11,954 bases of DNA from ZLKRG08 sp046094385 (GTDB lineage: Bacteria; Actinomycetota; Actinomycetes; Nanopelagicales; Nanopelagicaceae). The stretch spans positions 1-11,954 of the forward strand of contig JBJTHJ010000102.1 of assembly GCA_046094385.1 (NCBI GenBank), given 5' to 3'. Position 1 is the stretch's first letter, and every line of letters begins with the position of its first letter. This document shows, piece by piece, positions 1-7,061 of this stretch. The translations under genes and the position numbers were made by a program. The notes beneath the pieces were generated by a model. That model had not been told where the DNA came from. It worked only from the letters and a program-made list of their open reading frames with translations, and did no database searches.

Positions 1-234
1 TTTGCTATTTCACTAAAAGTCGCGGCCTTCGAACATCTAAAATCAATCGGACTGGATCCAATTTTGATTTTAGATGATGTTTTCGCAGAGCTAGATACCA
101 ACCGTCGTGAGCGTTTACTTCAAGCAACCTTGATTGCCGAACAGACAATTGTTACCGCAGCTGTAGAAAGTGATCTACCAAAAGACTTAACTGGCACTCG
201 TTTCTATGTTGCAAACGGCAAGGTGAACAAATGA
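1..234 (+). CDS. recF: RecF, C-terminal fragment (5' end outside window)
   Basis: RecF is the SMC-like ATPase that, with RecO and RecR, helps load RecA at gapped DNA and stalled forks. Only the last 77 residues are present, read in frame from base 1 and ending in TGA at 232-234. The fragment contains the Walker B / D-loop stretch PILILDDVFAELD at about residues 20-32 of the fragment, followed by DxxRRERLL, the typical RecF C-terminal signature that completes the ATP site. The stop overlaps the start of the following DUF721 gene (ATGA), so the two are probably translationally coupled. This order (recF, DUF721, gyrB, gyrA) is the standard actinobacterial arrangement just downstream of dnaA and dnaN, placing the window close to the replication origin. 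The 5' truncation is only the window edge; nothing suggests a pseudogene. Confidence 0.95.
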   Translation, partial: FAISLKVAAFEHLKSIGLDPILILDDVFAELDTNRRERLLQATLIAEQTIVTAAVESDLPKDLTGTRFYVANGKVNK

Positions 235-689
235 GTAAACGCGATCTAGCATTGGATCTATACAACACTTTTAAAGGAAATAAACGAACCTTTATTGCTA
301 AAAACGAACAAGTATCAGAGCAATCCGAGCGAAAAGTTGACGAACCAAAACCTCTCGGAGATTTAATAAATGATTTGGTTAAACAGAGACAATGGCAGGG
401 AGGTTTAGCAGAGGGCGAAGTATTAAATAAATGGGCTGAGATTGTCGGTGATGAAATTGCATCAAAATCAGAACCAATCGAGATCAAAGATCAAAAGCTA
501 TTTATAAAATGTGTATCTACCGCATGGGCCACACAGTTGAATTTAGTAAAACGTGAGTTATTACAATCAATTCAAAGAGTTGCACCAGCGATAATCGATT
601 TAGAAATTTTCGGTCCAAACGCGCCAAGTTGGCGAAAAGGGCTACGCACCATCCAGGGAGCCAAAGGGCCGCGAGATACATACGGGTGA
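231..689 (+). CDS. dciA: DUF721 / DciA-like replicative helicase operator protein
   Basis: This is a 152-residue protein of the DUF721 (DciA) family. Members interact with DnaB helicase and assist its loading in bacteria that lack DnaC or DnaI. The DUF721 core runs from about residue 43 to 128: LGDLINDLV, then KWAEIVGDEIA (67-77) with the conserved Trp, and STAWATQL (96-103). The C-terminus GPNAPSWRKGLRTIQGAKGPRDTYG-like tail (from residue 128) is typical of actinobacterial members next to recF. The first 40 residues are charged and probably disordered. The ATG overlaps the recF stop by 4 bp, and AAGGTG at 220-225 lies 5 nt upstream, supporting this start. The family role is established, but the symbol rests on family and location rather than on experiments in this lineage. 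Length is close to the usual actinobacterial 150-190 aa. Confidence 0.9.
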   Translation: MSKRDLALDLYNTFKGNKRTFIAKNEQVSEQSERKVDEPKPLGDLINDLVKQRQWQGGLAEGEVLNKWAEIVGDEIASKSEPIEIKDQKLFIKCVSTAWATQLNLVKRELLQSIQRVAPAIIDLEIFGPNAPSWRKGLRTIQGAKGPRDTYG

Positions 690-849
690 TAACAATTCCC
701 CTCAACCCCGGCGTTTTAAAGGCTATAAACACCCTTCTAGCCTGAATTTAGGGTATTCGGTGTCGTCATTTACCACTAGGATTTGAGGTTGTGCCCATGA
801 TTTTGGGCCTCCAAAGCCGTTTTTAGCGACTTAACCCCAAGGAGGTTTG
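690..849 (+). promoter_or_regulatory. gyrB leader region with possible promoter and short leader ORF
   Basis: This 160-bp gap probably holds the gyrBA promoter. TATAAA at 724-729 is a fair -10 match but no good -35 lies 16-18 bp upstream, so the call is weak. GCCC (793-796) can pair with GGGC (805-808), flanked by GAG/CTC, giving a small hairpin. An ATG at 797 opens a 9-codon frame ending in TAG at 824-826, preceded by GAGG at 785-788. A CCTCC at 808-812 is complementary to the GGAGG of the gyrB ribosome binding site. Control of gyrB through these elements is only a possibility. Confidence 0.4.
839..845 (+). promoter_or_regulatory. Ribosome binding site deciding the gyrB start
   Basis: AAGGAGG is a near-perfect Shine-Dalgarno. 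It ends 4 nt before ATG 850 but only 1 nt before the in-frame TTG at 847, so ATG 850 is the better start. Confidence 0.75.
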
Positions 850-2805
850 ATGGCCGAGAAGTCATATGACGCATCTGCAATCACCGTTCTTGAGGGGTTG
901 GAAGCGGTCCGCAAGCGCCCCGGAATGTATATCGGATCAACTGGCGAACGCGGTTTACACCATCTGGTCTATGAAGTGGTTGATAACTCGGTCGACGAAG
1001 CGATGGCCGGTTTCTGTAACCGTATAGAGATCACACTTATGAAAGATGGCGGCGTAGAGGTAATTGATAACGGTCGCGGCATCCCAGTAGATATCCATCC
1101 AGTAGAAAAGAAACCTGCACTCGAAGTGGTTTTAACTGTCTTACACGCTGGCGGAAAATTTGGTGATGGTGGATATTCAGTATCTGGCGGATTACATGGC
1201 GTGGGTATCTCAGTTGTAAATGCGCTCTCAAAAGTTGTCCAAGTAAATGTCAAACGAGATGGCTTTAATTGGTCGCAAAGCTACCAACTTGGCGTACCAG
1301 ATGCCGCAGTTGCTAAAGGCGAAAAAACCGACGAGACCGGAACCACGGTTCGCTTCTGGCCTTCCGAAGAGATTTTTGAAACCACTGAATACTCATTTGA
1401 AATTTTATCCAATCGATTCCGAGAGATGGCCTTTTTAAATAAAGGTTTAACAATTTCATTGAAAGATGAACGTCCAGGACATGTTGATGAAAAAGGCGAA
1501 CCACTTCAAGTGGTTTATTGCTATCAAGGCGGAATCGCAGACTTTGTCCGTTATCTCAATTCCACCCGCGGCGAACTCCATAAGACAATCATTTCCTTGG
1601 AGCAAGAGGATAAGAAAAGAAAACTATCCCTTGAAATCGCCATGCAGTGGAACACCGGATTCTCAGAATCAGTCTTTACCTTCGCTAACGCTATAAATAC
1701 ACATGAGGGCGGAACCCACGAAGAGGGTTTTCGAACCGCTTTAACTTCGGTCGTCAATAAATTTGGCGAAGATTGGGGTTTTATAAAGAAACGTGAAGAT
1801 CGTCTAACCGGAGAAGATATCCGAGAAGGTCTAACCGCAATCGTTTCAATAAAGATCTCAGAACCGCAATTTGAAGGTCAGACCAAAACCAAACTTGGAA
1901 ACACAGAAGCTAAAACTTTCACCCAAAAGTGTGTTAATGAAGCGCTCACTGAATGGTTTGATCGCAACCAAACTGAAGGCAAAGATATTGTCCGCAAAAG
2001 CATCGATTCAGCGGCAGCCAGAATTGCCGCTAGAAAAGCTAGAGATCTATCTAGAAACCGCAAAGGTTTACTGGAAGGTCGCGGAATGCCCGGCAAGTTA
2101 GCTGATTGCCAGTGGACCGATCCTGAGAAGTGTGAACTTTATATAGTCGAGGGAGATTCAGCTGGCGGTTCCACCAAAGGCGGCCGTGACTCAAAGTATC
2201 AAGCAGTATTACCAATTCGCGGCAAGATTTTAAATGTGGAGAAAGCCAGAATCGATCGCGTATTACAAAATAACGAAGTGCAAGCGCTGATCACTGCGCT
2301 CGGAACTGGCGTTCACGATGATTTTGATATCGCAACACTTCGTTACCATAAAATCATTTTGATGGCGGATGCCGATGTTGATGGCCAACATATTCGAACC
2401 CTTTTATTAACTTTGCTCTTTAGATTCATGCGACCACTAATCGAAGCTGGCCATGTCTATTTGGCACAACCTCCACTTTATAAATTGAAGTGGGCAGGAA
2501 AAGAGCCGATCCAATACGCATTTAGCGATAAAGAGCGCGATGGGTTAATCAAAATCGGTATCGATGCCGGTAAACGTTTACCAAAAGAGGATGGCATCCA
2601 ACGCTTTAAAGGTTTGGGAGAGATGCCAGCCAAAGAGCTTTGGGATACCACTATGGATCCAGAACATCGCGTACTAACTAAAATTACGCTAGAAGATGCT
2701 GCAGCCGCCGACGGTCTATTTTCAGTATTAATGGGCGAAGATGTCGAGCAACGTAGACAATTTATTCAACGCAACGCTAAAGATGTCAGGTTCTTGGATA
2801 TTTAA
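850..2805 (+). CDS. gyrB: DNA gyrase subunit B
   Basis: GyrB is the ATPase subunit of the A2B2 gyrase, which puts negative supercoils into DNA ahead of forks and transcription. The protein is 651 aa from ATG 850; an in-frame TTG at 847 lies too near the Shine-Dalgarno to be used. The N-terminal GHKL ATPase is intact: E42 (catalytic base), N46 (Mg ligand) in EVVDNSVDEA, D73 in DNGRGIP, and GGLHGVG at 113-119, matching E. coli numbering. The TOPRIM domain has VEGDSAGG (E434) and DADVDG (D507, D509, D511), the metal-binding residues for DNA cleavage. The C-terminal IQRFKGLGEMPAKELWDTTMDP-type segment is present. It lacks the roughly 170-aa insert of the E. coli protein, as in other actinobacteria. 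gyrA follows after 2 bp, so the two are almost certainly cotranscribed. Confidence 0.98.
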   Translation: MAEKSYDASAITVLEGLEAVRKRPGMYIGSTGERGLHHLVYEVVDNSVDEAMAGFCNRIEITLMKDGGVEVIDNGRGIPVDIHPVEKKPALEVVLTVLHAGGKFGDGGYSVSGGLHGVGISVVNALSKVVQVNVKRDGFNWSQSYQLGVPDAAVAKGEKTDETGTTVRFWPSEEIFETTEYSFEILSNRFREMAFLNKGLTISLKDERPGHVDEKGEPLQVVYCYQGGIADFVRYLNSTRGELHKTIISLEQEDKKRKLSLEIAMQWNTGFSESVFTFANAINTHEGGTHEEGFRTALTSVVNKFGEDWGFIKKREDRLTGEDIREGLTAIVSIKISEPQFEGQTKTKLGNTEAKTFTQKCVNEALTEWFDRNQTEGKDIVRKSIDSAAARIAARKARDLSRNRKGLLEGRGMPGKLADCQWTDPEKCELYIVEGDSAGGSTKGGRDSKYQAVLPIRGKILNVEKARIDRVLQNNEVQALITALGTGVHDDFDIATLRYHKIILMADADVDGQHIRTLLLTLLFRFMRPLIEAGHVYLAQPPLYKLKWAGKEPIQYAFSDKERDGLIKIGIDAGKRLPKEDGIQRFKGLGEMPAKELWDTTMDPEHRVLTKITLEDAAAADGLFSVLMGEDVEQRRQFIQRNAKDVRFLDI

Positions 2806-2807
2806 CT

Positions 2808-5288
2808 ATGGAAAATTTAGAGAACTACGACAAAATCGAAACCGTTGATCTCCAAGTGGAGATGGCGCGCAGCTATCTTGACTATGCGATGTCAGTTATC
2901 GTTGGGCGCGCACTTCCAGATGTCAGAGATGGCTTAAAACCAGTACATCGCCGCGTTTTATATGCGATGTATGACGCTGGTTATCGACCAGATAAGGGTT
3001 ATTACAAATCATCTCGCATCGTCGGAGATGTGATGGGTAACTATCACCCGCATGGCGATGGCGCTATTTATGACACCGTAGTTCGTTTAGCCCAACCTTG
3101 GTCGCTTCGTTATCCATTAGTCGACGGAAATGGAAACTTTGGTAGCCCTGGCAATGATCCAGCAGCTGCGATGCGTTATACCGAAGCTCGACTTTCTCCG
3201 ATTGCCATGGAGATGATGCGTGATATCGATGAAGATACCGTCAATTTTGTACCTAATTACGATGGCCGTTCTCAAGAACCCACAGTTTTACCATCACGTT
3301 TTCCAAACTTACTCGTAAATGGTTCGGCAGGTATTGCAGTTGGTATGGCTACCAACATCCCACCACATAACTTAAAAGAGATCGCCGAAGGTGTTGCTTG
3401 GGCGCTTGCACACCCAGATGCATCAAGTGAAGAGTTATTAAAAGAGCTACTTAAATTTGTAAAAGGCCCTGATTTTCCAACTAGAGCTTTAATTGTTGGC
3501 CGTGGTGGTATCGAAGAGGCTTATCGCACTGGGCGCGGATCGATCACGATGCGCGCAGTTGTAAATGTCGAAGAGATCAATAAGCGCACCTGTTTGGTGG
3601 TAACTGAACTTCCATATCAAGTTAATCCAGATAATTTGGCTCTAAAGATCGCAGAACTAGTCAAAGACGGCAAAATCAAAGGCATCGCGGATGTGCGCGA
3701 TGAAGGCAATGAACGTTTAGGACAACGTTTAGTTATTGTCTTGCAATCAGGTGCAATCGCCAAAGTGGTTCTAAATAATCTTTACAAACACACCCAACTC
3801 CAAGACACTTTTGGCGCTAATATGTTGGCGTTGGTAGATGGTGTACCGCGCACATTAAGGCTAGATGAATTTGTTCGCTACTACATCGAACATCAAATCG
3901 AAGTCATTGTTCGCCGCTCCAAATTTAGATTGGCCGAGAAAGAGCGCCGCGCACATATTTTGCGTGGTTATCTAAAGGCACTTGATGCGCTAGATGCAGT
4001 CATTGCTCTGATCAGAGCTTCCGCCACTTCCGAAGAGGCCCGCGAAGGCTTAATGAAATTACTTGAAGTTGATGAAGTACAAGCAAATGCAATTTTAGAT
4101 ATGCAACTTCGCCGTTTAGCGGCACTCGAACGTCAGAAGATCAATGACGAGTACGACGGTTTAATGGCTGAAATCAACGAACTAAATGTGATTTTGGGTA
4201 GCATTGAGAAGCAGCGCGAGATCGTTAAAAATGAATTACAAGAATTGGTAGCCAAATATGGCGACGAACGTCGAACTCAAATTGTGGCGGCCGAAGGCGA
4301 TTTCAGCGCAGAAGATCTAATTCCAGATCAAGATGTAGTGGTCACCGTTACCCGCGGCGGATACTCAAAACGAACTCGCGCCGAGCTTTATCGCAGCCAA
4401 AAACGCGGTGGTAAAGGTGTCAAAGGTGCCGCGCTAAAACAAGATGATGTAGTCGATCATTTCTTTGTGGCATCAACCCACGATTGGTTGCTCTTCTTCA
4501 CCAACAAAGGTCGGGTTTATCGCGCAAAGGTGCACGAGCTACCAGATGCCGGCCGAGATGCTCGCGGTCAACATGTGGCAAATTTGATGGCATTTAAGCC
4601 TGACGAACAGATTGCAGCAGTTTTATCCGTAAAGGATTATCACACCGCACCTTATTTAGTTTTAGCAACCAAATCTGGCTTGGTAAAAAAATCTCCATTG
4701 ACCGAATATGACTCACCAAGATCAGGCGGACTTATAGCAATCTCGCTTCGCCAAGGCGATGAGGTAGTCGGCGCAACTCTTGCAAAAGATTCCGATGAAC
4801 TCTTGTTGGTCTCTAGAAAAGGAATGTCGATCAGGTTTTCGGCTAACGATGAGACCATCCGATCAATGGGTCGAAGTGCAACTGGTGTCATCGGAATGAA
4901 ATTTAGAAAAGACGATGAGCTACTGGCAATGGCACGAGTAAGCGCCAAAGATGCAAACTTATTTGTATTTACGGCAACTGACGGTGGTTTTGGAAAGAAG
5001 TCTCCGCTAGATGAATATCGTCTACAAAACCGTGGCGGCATCGGAATCAAGGCAGCGAAGATAAACGAAGATGCGCGTGGCGGCTTGGTTGGCGCACTTG
5101 TTATTAGCGATAAAGATGAGATTTTGGCAATTACTTCCAACGGTTCAGTGATGCGAACTGATGCATCAGAGATTCGACAGACTGGCCGAGATAGCATGGG
5201 CGTTAGATTGGTAAATCTTGATCAGGGTGTAACACTCTTGTCAGTTACCAAAAATAGTGAAGATGCTGATACGGTTACGCCCGCTTAA
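2808..5288 (+). CDS. gyrA: DNA gyrase subunit A
   Basis: GyrA is the DNA cleavage, rejoining and wrapping subunit of gyrase. It has 826 aa, normal for actinobacteria. The catalytic tyrosine is Y124 in AAAMRYTEARL, and the winged-helix region HPHGDGAIYDT (80-90) forms the quinolone-resistance-determining region. The position equivalent to E. coli Ser83 is Gly85, while the Asp87 equivalent is kept as Asp89. The C-terminal beta-pinwheel starts near residue 510 and contains the GyrA box QKRGGKG (531-537), which is needed to wrap DNA and supercoil and separates GyrA from ParC. The ATG is 2 nt after the gyrB stop with only a weak GGA upstream, so translation probably depends on coupling with gyrB. 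A DUF3566 gene, often found right after gyrA in actinobacteria, is absent. Confidence 0.98.
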   Translation: MENLENYDKIETVDLQVEMARSYLDYAMSVIVGRALPDVRDGLKPVHRRVLYAMYDAGYRPDKGYYKSSRIVGDVMGNYHPHGDGAIYDTVVRLAQPWSLRYPLVDGNGNFGSPGNDPAAAMRYTEARLSPIAMEMMRDIDEDTVNFVPNYDGRSQEPTVLPSRFPNLLVNGSAGIAVGMATNIPPHNLKEIAEGVAWALAHPDASSEELLKELLKFVKGPDFPTRALIVGRGGIEEAYRTGRGSITMRAVVNVEEINKRTCLVVTELPYQVNPDNLALKIAELVKDGKIKGIADVRDEGNERLGQRLVIVLQSGAIAKVVLNNLYKHTQLQDTFGANMLALVDGVPRTLRLDEFVRYYIEHQIEVIVRRSKFRLAEKERRAHILRGYLKALDALDAVIALIRASATSEEAREGLMKLLEVDEVQANAILDMQLRRLAALERQKINDEYDGLMAEINELNVILGSIEKQREIVKNELQELVAKYGDERRTQIVAAEGDFSAEDLIPDQDVVVTVTRGGYSKRTRAELYRSQKRGGKGVKGAALKQDDVVDHFFVASTHDWLLFFTNKGRVYRAKVHELPDAGRDARGQHVANLMAFKPDEQIAAVLSVKDYHTAPYLVLATKSGLVKKSPLTEYDSPRSGGLIAISLRQGDEVVGATLAKDSDELLLVSRKGMSIRFSANDETIRSMGRSATGVIGMKFRKDDELLAMARVSAKDANLFVFTATDGGFGKKSPLDEYRLQNRGGIGIKAAKINEDARGGLVGALVISDKDEILAITSNGSVMRTDASEIRQTGRDSMGVRLVNLDQGVTLLSVTKNSEDADTVTPA

Positions 5289-5297
5289 TACAGCGAT

Positions 5298-5326
5298 TTG
5301 GGCTTAAATCCCTAACAAGGTAGATT
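5298..5326 (+). promoter_or_regulatory. Likely promoter of the tRNA-Ile / tRNA-Ala unit
   Basis: TTGGGC (5298-5303) and TAGATT (5321-5326) are separated by 17 bp and match sigma-70-type -35 and -10 boxes at about 3/6 and 4/6. The predicted start, near 5333, lies about 8 nt before the mature tRNA-Ile 5' end. It sits directly after gyrA, so read-through from gyrBA is an alternative source of transcript. Confidence 0.5.
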
Positions 5327-5340
5327 TTGCTTCCTTGCTT

Positions 5341-5418
5341 GGGCCTATAGCTCAGCCTGGTTAGAGCGCTTCCCTGATAAGGAAGAGGTCGGTGGTTCAA
5401 GTCCACCTAGGCCCACCA
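5341..5418 (+). tRNA. tRNA-Ile (anticodon GAT), CCA encoded
   Basis: A full cloverleaf can be folded: acceptor GGGCCTA with TAGGCCC, D arm GCTC/GAGC, anticodon stem CTTCC/GGAAG with loop CTGATAA (anticodon GAT, reading ATC and ATT), and T arm GGTGG/CCACC with loop TTCAAGT. The discriminator A is followed by an encoded CCA (5416-5418). tRNA-Ile next to tRNA-Ala downstream of gyrA is conserved in actinobacteria. The 7 nt before the gene (CTTGCTT, 5334-5340) are complementary to 5418-5424, so the precursor ends may pair. Confidence 0.97.
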
Positions 5419-5447
5419 AGCAAGAAAACTTAATATCCGTTAACAAC

Positions 5448-5520
5448 GGGGACTTAGCTCAATTGGTAGAGCACCTGCTTTGCAAGCAGGGGGTTAGGGG
5501 TTCGATTCCCCTAGTCTCCA
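5448..5520 (+). tRNA. tRNA-Ala (anticodon TGC), CCA not encoded
   Basis: The 73-nt cloverleaf has acceptor GGGGACT with AGTCTCC, D arm GCTC/GAGC, anticodon stem CCTGC/GCAGG with loop TTTGCAA (anticodon TGC), and T arm AGGGG/CCCCT with loop TTCGATT. The acceptor stem contains the G3:U70 wobble pair, the main identity element recognised by alanyl-tRNA synthetase. The discriminator A5520 is followed by CAC, so CCA must be added after transcription, unlike in the neighbouring tRNA-Ile. It lies 29 nt after that tRNA and is probably cotranscribed. No hairpin terminator follows; only a T-rich stretch from about 5526 to 5540. Confidence 0.97.
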
Positions 5521-5525
5521 CACAA

Positions 5526-5915
5526 TTATTTATTTTGCTTATTAACCCGTGTTAATTGGAAAAAAGTGACTGCCAAAATAAATGCCGGGATCGCATTCCA
5601 TCGCTCATCAGGTGATCTGGAAATTAGCTGCAGCATGGTGCTTATTAAAAAGGTGATTCCAAAGATCCTGGCCAATCTCCTGCTAGGTCCATCTAAGACT
5701 TGGTTTCGATGGTCCCAAAGCCAAAAAATCAAAGTTCCCATAAACGAAGCCATAATAAAATAAATTATCCGTATGCCAATCGGAAAGCTTTCGTATTGCC
5801 CACCAGCTGCTCTGGTGCGAACCCATTCCATGTTTAAAGACACAGATAACAAAATGATGAAGTTATAAATGAGCGAAAGTATCGATGCGCCAATCAGAAA
5901 TTGGATACGTTTCAC
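5526..5915 (-). CDS. Small four-helix membrane protein of unknown function
   Basis: I do not recognise a family. The 129-aa product has four hydrophobic stretches at about residues 5-26, 48-67, 82-98 and 107-121. They are joined by a first loop rich in charged and polar residues (29-47, including EWVRTRAAGGQYES) and a second (WDHRNQVLDGPSRRLAR, 67-83), and the tail is short and basic (RVNKQNK). It therefore looks like an inner-membrane protein. The start is GTG at 5915; a stop lies in frame four codons upstream and no clear Shine-Dalgarno is visible, so the transcript may be leaderless or the true start may be Met29. Its stop is 5 bp from the 3' end of tRNA-Ala on the opposite strand. The length and clean hydrophobic pattern favour a real gene. 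Confidence 0.65.
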   Translation of the reverse strand: MKRIQFLIGASILSLIYNFIILLSVSLNMEWVRTRAAGGQYESFPIGIRIIYFIMASFMGTLIFWLWDHRNQVLDGPSRRLARIFGITFLISTMLQLISRSPDERWNAIPAFILAVTFFQLTRVNKQNK

Positions 5916-6000
5916 ATAAAGAGTTTACGAGCCATTACCATAATTACTGCCCGAATTTACCGTTGTGTCTCTAGCTTTATGCAGTTAAAGAAAGATCTAA

Positions 6001-6014
6001 ATTGGTGAACCAAT
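6001..6014. promoter_or_regulatory. 14-bp palindrome upstream of the bicarbonate transporter gene
   Basis: ATTGGT-GA-ACCAAT is a perfect 6-2-6 inverted repeat, 80 bp before the GTG of the SbtA-like gene and 30 bp before a possible -10 (TATAGT, 6044-6049). It could be a transcription factor site, but a convincing -35 box was not found and no regulator can be named. Confidence 0.35.
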
Positions 6015-6093
6015 GTATTCGGATACCTCAAACAAATGTTATGTATAGTTTGGGGGGCTTGCCAAGAAATTTCCGAAAAATTAGGAGCATCGT

Positions 6094-7059
6094 GTGGGAA
6101 ACAACTGGTCGCTAGCGGTAAATAATCTAACTTCGGTAGCCGTGCTGGTCTTTGTTTTTGGCTTTATCGCTGCTCGTTTAAAGAGCGATGTCAGAATTCC
6201 AGAAGCGGCCTATCAACTAATCTCCATCTACCTGCTATTTGGTATCGGCCTGAAAGGTGGCAACGCCTTGAGGGATGTCACTTTTAGTAGTTTCTGGAAA
6301 GCAGCGCTTGCCACCATAGCCCTTGGAATCATCATTCCGATAATTGCTTATTTAACTTTGAAATTGATCAAGAAATTAAATCCAGTTGATCGCGGAGCGA
6401 TTGCGGCGCATTATGGGTCCACCTCACTTGTGACTTTCTCTGCCGCTTTATTGTTTCTAGAAAACAATGCTCTGGAAGTTGAAGGATACGCAACCGCGCT
6501 TTTGACGCTACTTGAGATTCCAGGGCTAATCGTGGGGGTTTATCTAGGTTCACGTTTTGGACATAAGAAGGTTGCGTGGAGCAAAACTTTAACTGAGGTG
6601 GTCTCTGGAAAGACGGTTCTGCTTTTAGTTGGTGGATTGATTATCGGTGCGATCACTACGAATAGTGGATATGAAAAGGTAACCCCATTCTTTATCGATT
6701 TGCTCAATGGATTTTTAGTGCTCTTTCTGCTTCACCTTGGATATTTAGCAGGAAGCAATTGGTTTGAGATTAAGAAAGTTGGACTACCGCTTGCGATCTT
6801 TGGCACAACTTTTCCGGTTGCATCTGGCGCGCTTGGGGTTGCAACAGGCAGTTGGATCGGTTTATCCATTGGTGGAGCTGCGACTTTAGGAGTGTTATGT
6901 GCCAGCGCTTCATATATTGCAGCGCCAGCAGCGGTGAGCATTGGGCTTCCAGAGGCTAACTCCTCTTTGGCGCTCACTGCGAGCATCGGGATTACTTTCC
7001 CATTTAATTTGGTACTCGGAATCCCGATCTACACCGAAATTGCGAAGCTCTTAGCTTGA
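6094..7059 (+). CDS. sbtA: SbtA-type sodium-dependent bicarbonate transporter
   Basis: This belongs to the SbtA family (Pfam Sbt_1), sodium-driven symporters that bring bicarbonate into the cell. The 321-aa protein is almost entirely hydrophobic with about ten membrane spans arranged as two inverted halves. Family landmarks are present: ARLKSDVRIPE (27-37), IYLLFGIGLKGG (45-56), AAHYGSTSLVTF (104-115), LLEIPGLIVG (139-148), and in the second half ASASYIAAPAAVSIGLPEAN (270-289) and TFPFN with GIPIY (301-313). The GTG start has AGGAG at 6083-6087, 6 nt upstream. In cyanobacteria SbtA is paired with the PII-like regulator SbtB; no such gene is visible here. In a photoheterotroph bicarbonate could feed anaplerotic carboxylation. 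The gene ends 2 bp from the stop of the opposing heliorhodopsin gene. Substrate is inferred from the family. Confidence 0.88.
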   Translation: MGNNWSLAVNNLTSVAVLVFVFGFIAARLKSDVRIPEAAYQLISIYLLFGIGLKGGNALRDVTFSSFWKAALATIALGIIIPIIAYLTLKLIKKLNPVDRGAIAAHYGSTSLVTFSAALLFLENNALEVEGYATALLTLLEIPGLIVGVYLGSRFGHKKVAWSKTLTEVVSGKTVLLLVGGLIIGAITTNSGYEKVTPFFIDLLNGFLVLFLLHLGYLAGSNWFEIKKVGLPLAIFGTTFPVASGALGVATGSWIGLSIGGAATLGVLCASASYIAAPAAVSIGLPEANSSLALTASIGITFPFNLVLGIPIYTEIAKLLA

Positions 7060-7061
7060 GA

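Noticed and set aside
152..732. Minus-strand open frames of 111 and 71 codons over recF, dciA and the gyrB leader
   Set aside because: They are antisense to well-supported genes and lack ribosome sites or recognisable sequence.
690..849. Replication origin or DnaA boxes, given closeness to recF
   Set aside because: No TTATCCACA-like cluster or AT-rich unwinding element is visible; the origin should lie further upstream near dnaA.
4652..5197. 181-codon open frame on the minus strand, opposite gyrA
   Set aside because: It lies entirely within the strongly supported gyrA pinwheel domain; the translation is Ser/Pro-rich with no domain pattern, as expected for an antisense shadow.
7045..7057. 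Small AAGCT-CTT-AGCTT hairpin at the end of the bicarbonate transporter gene as a terminator
   Set aside because: The stem is only 5 bp with no T-run, so it is too weak to call.
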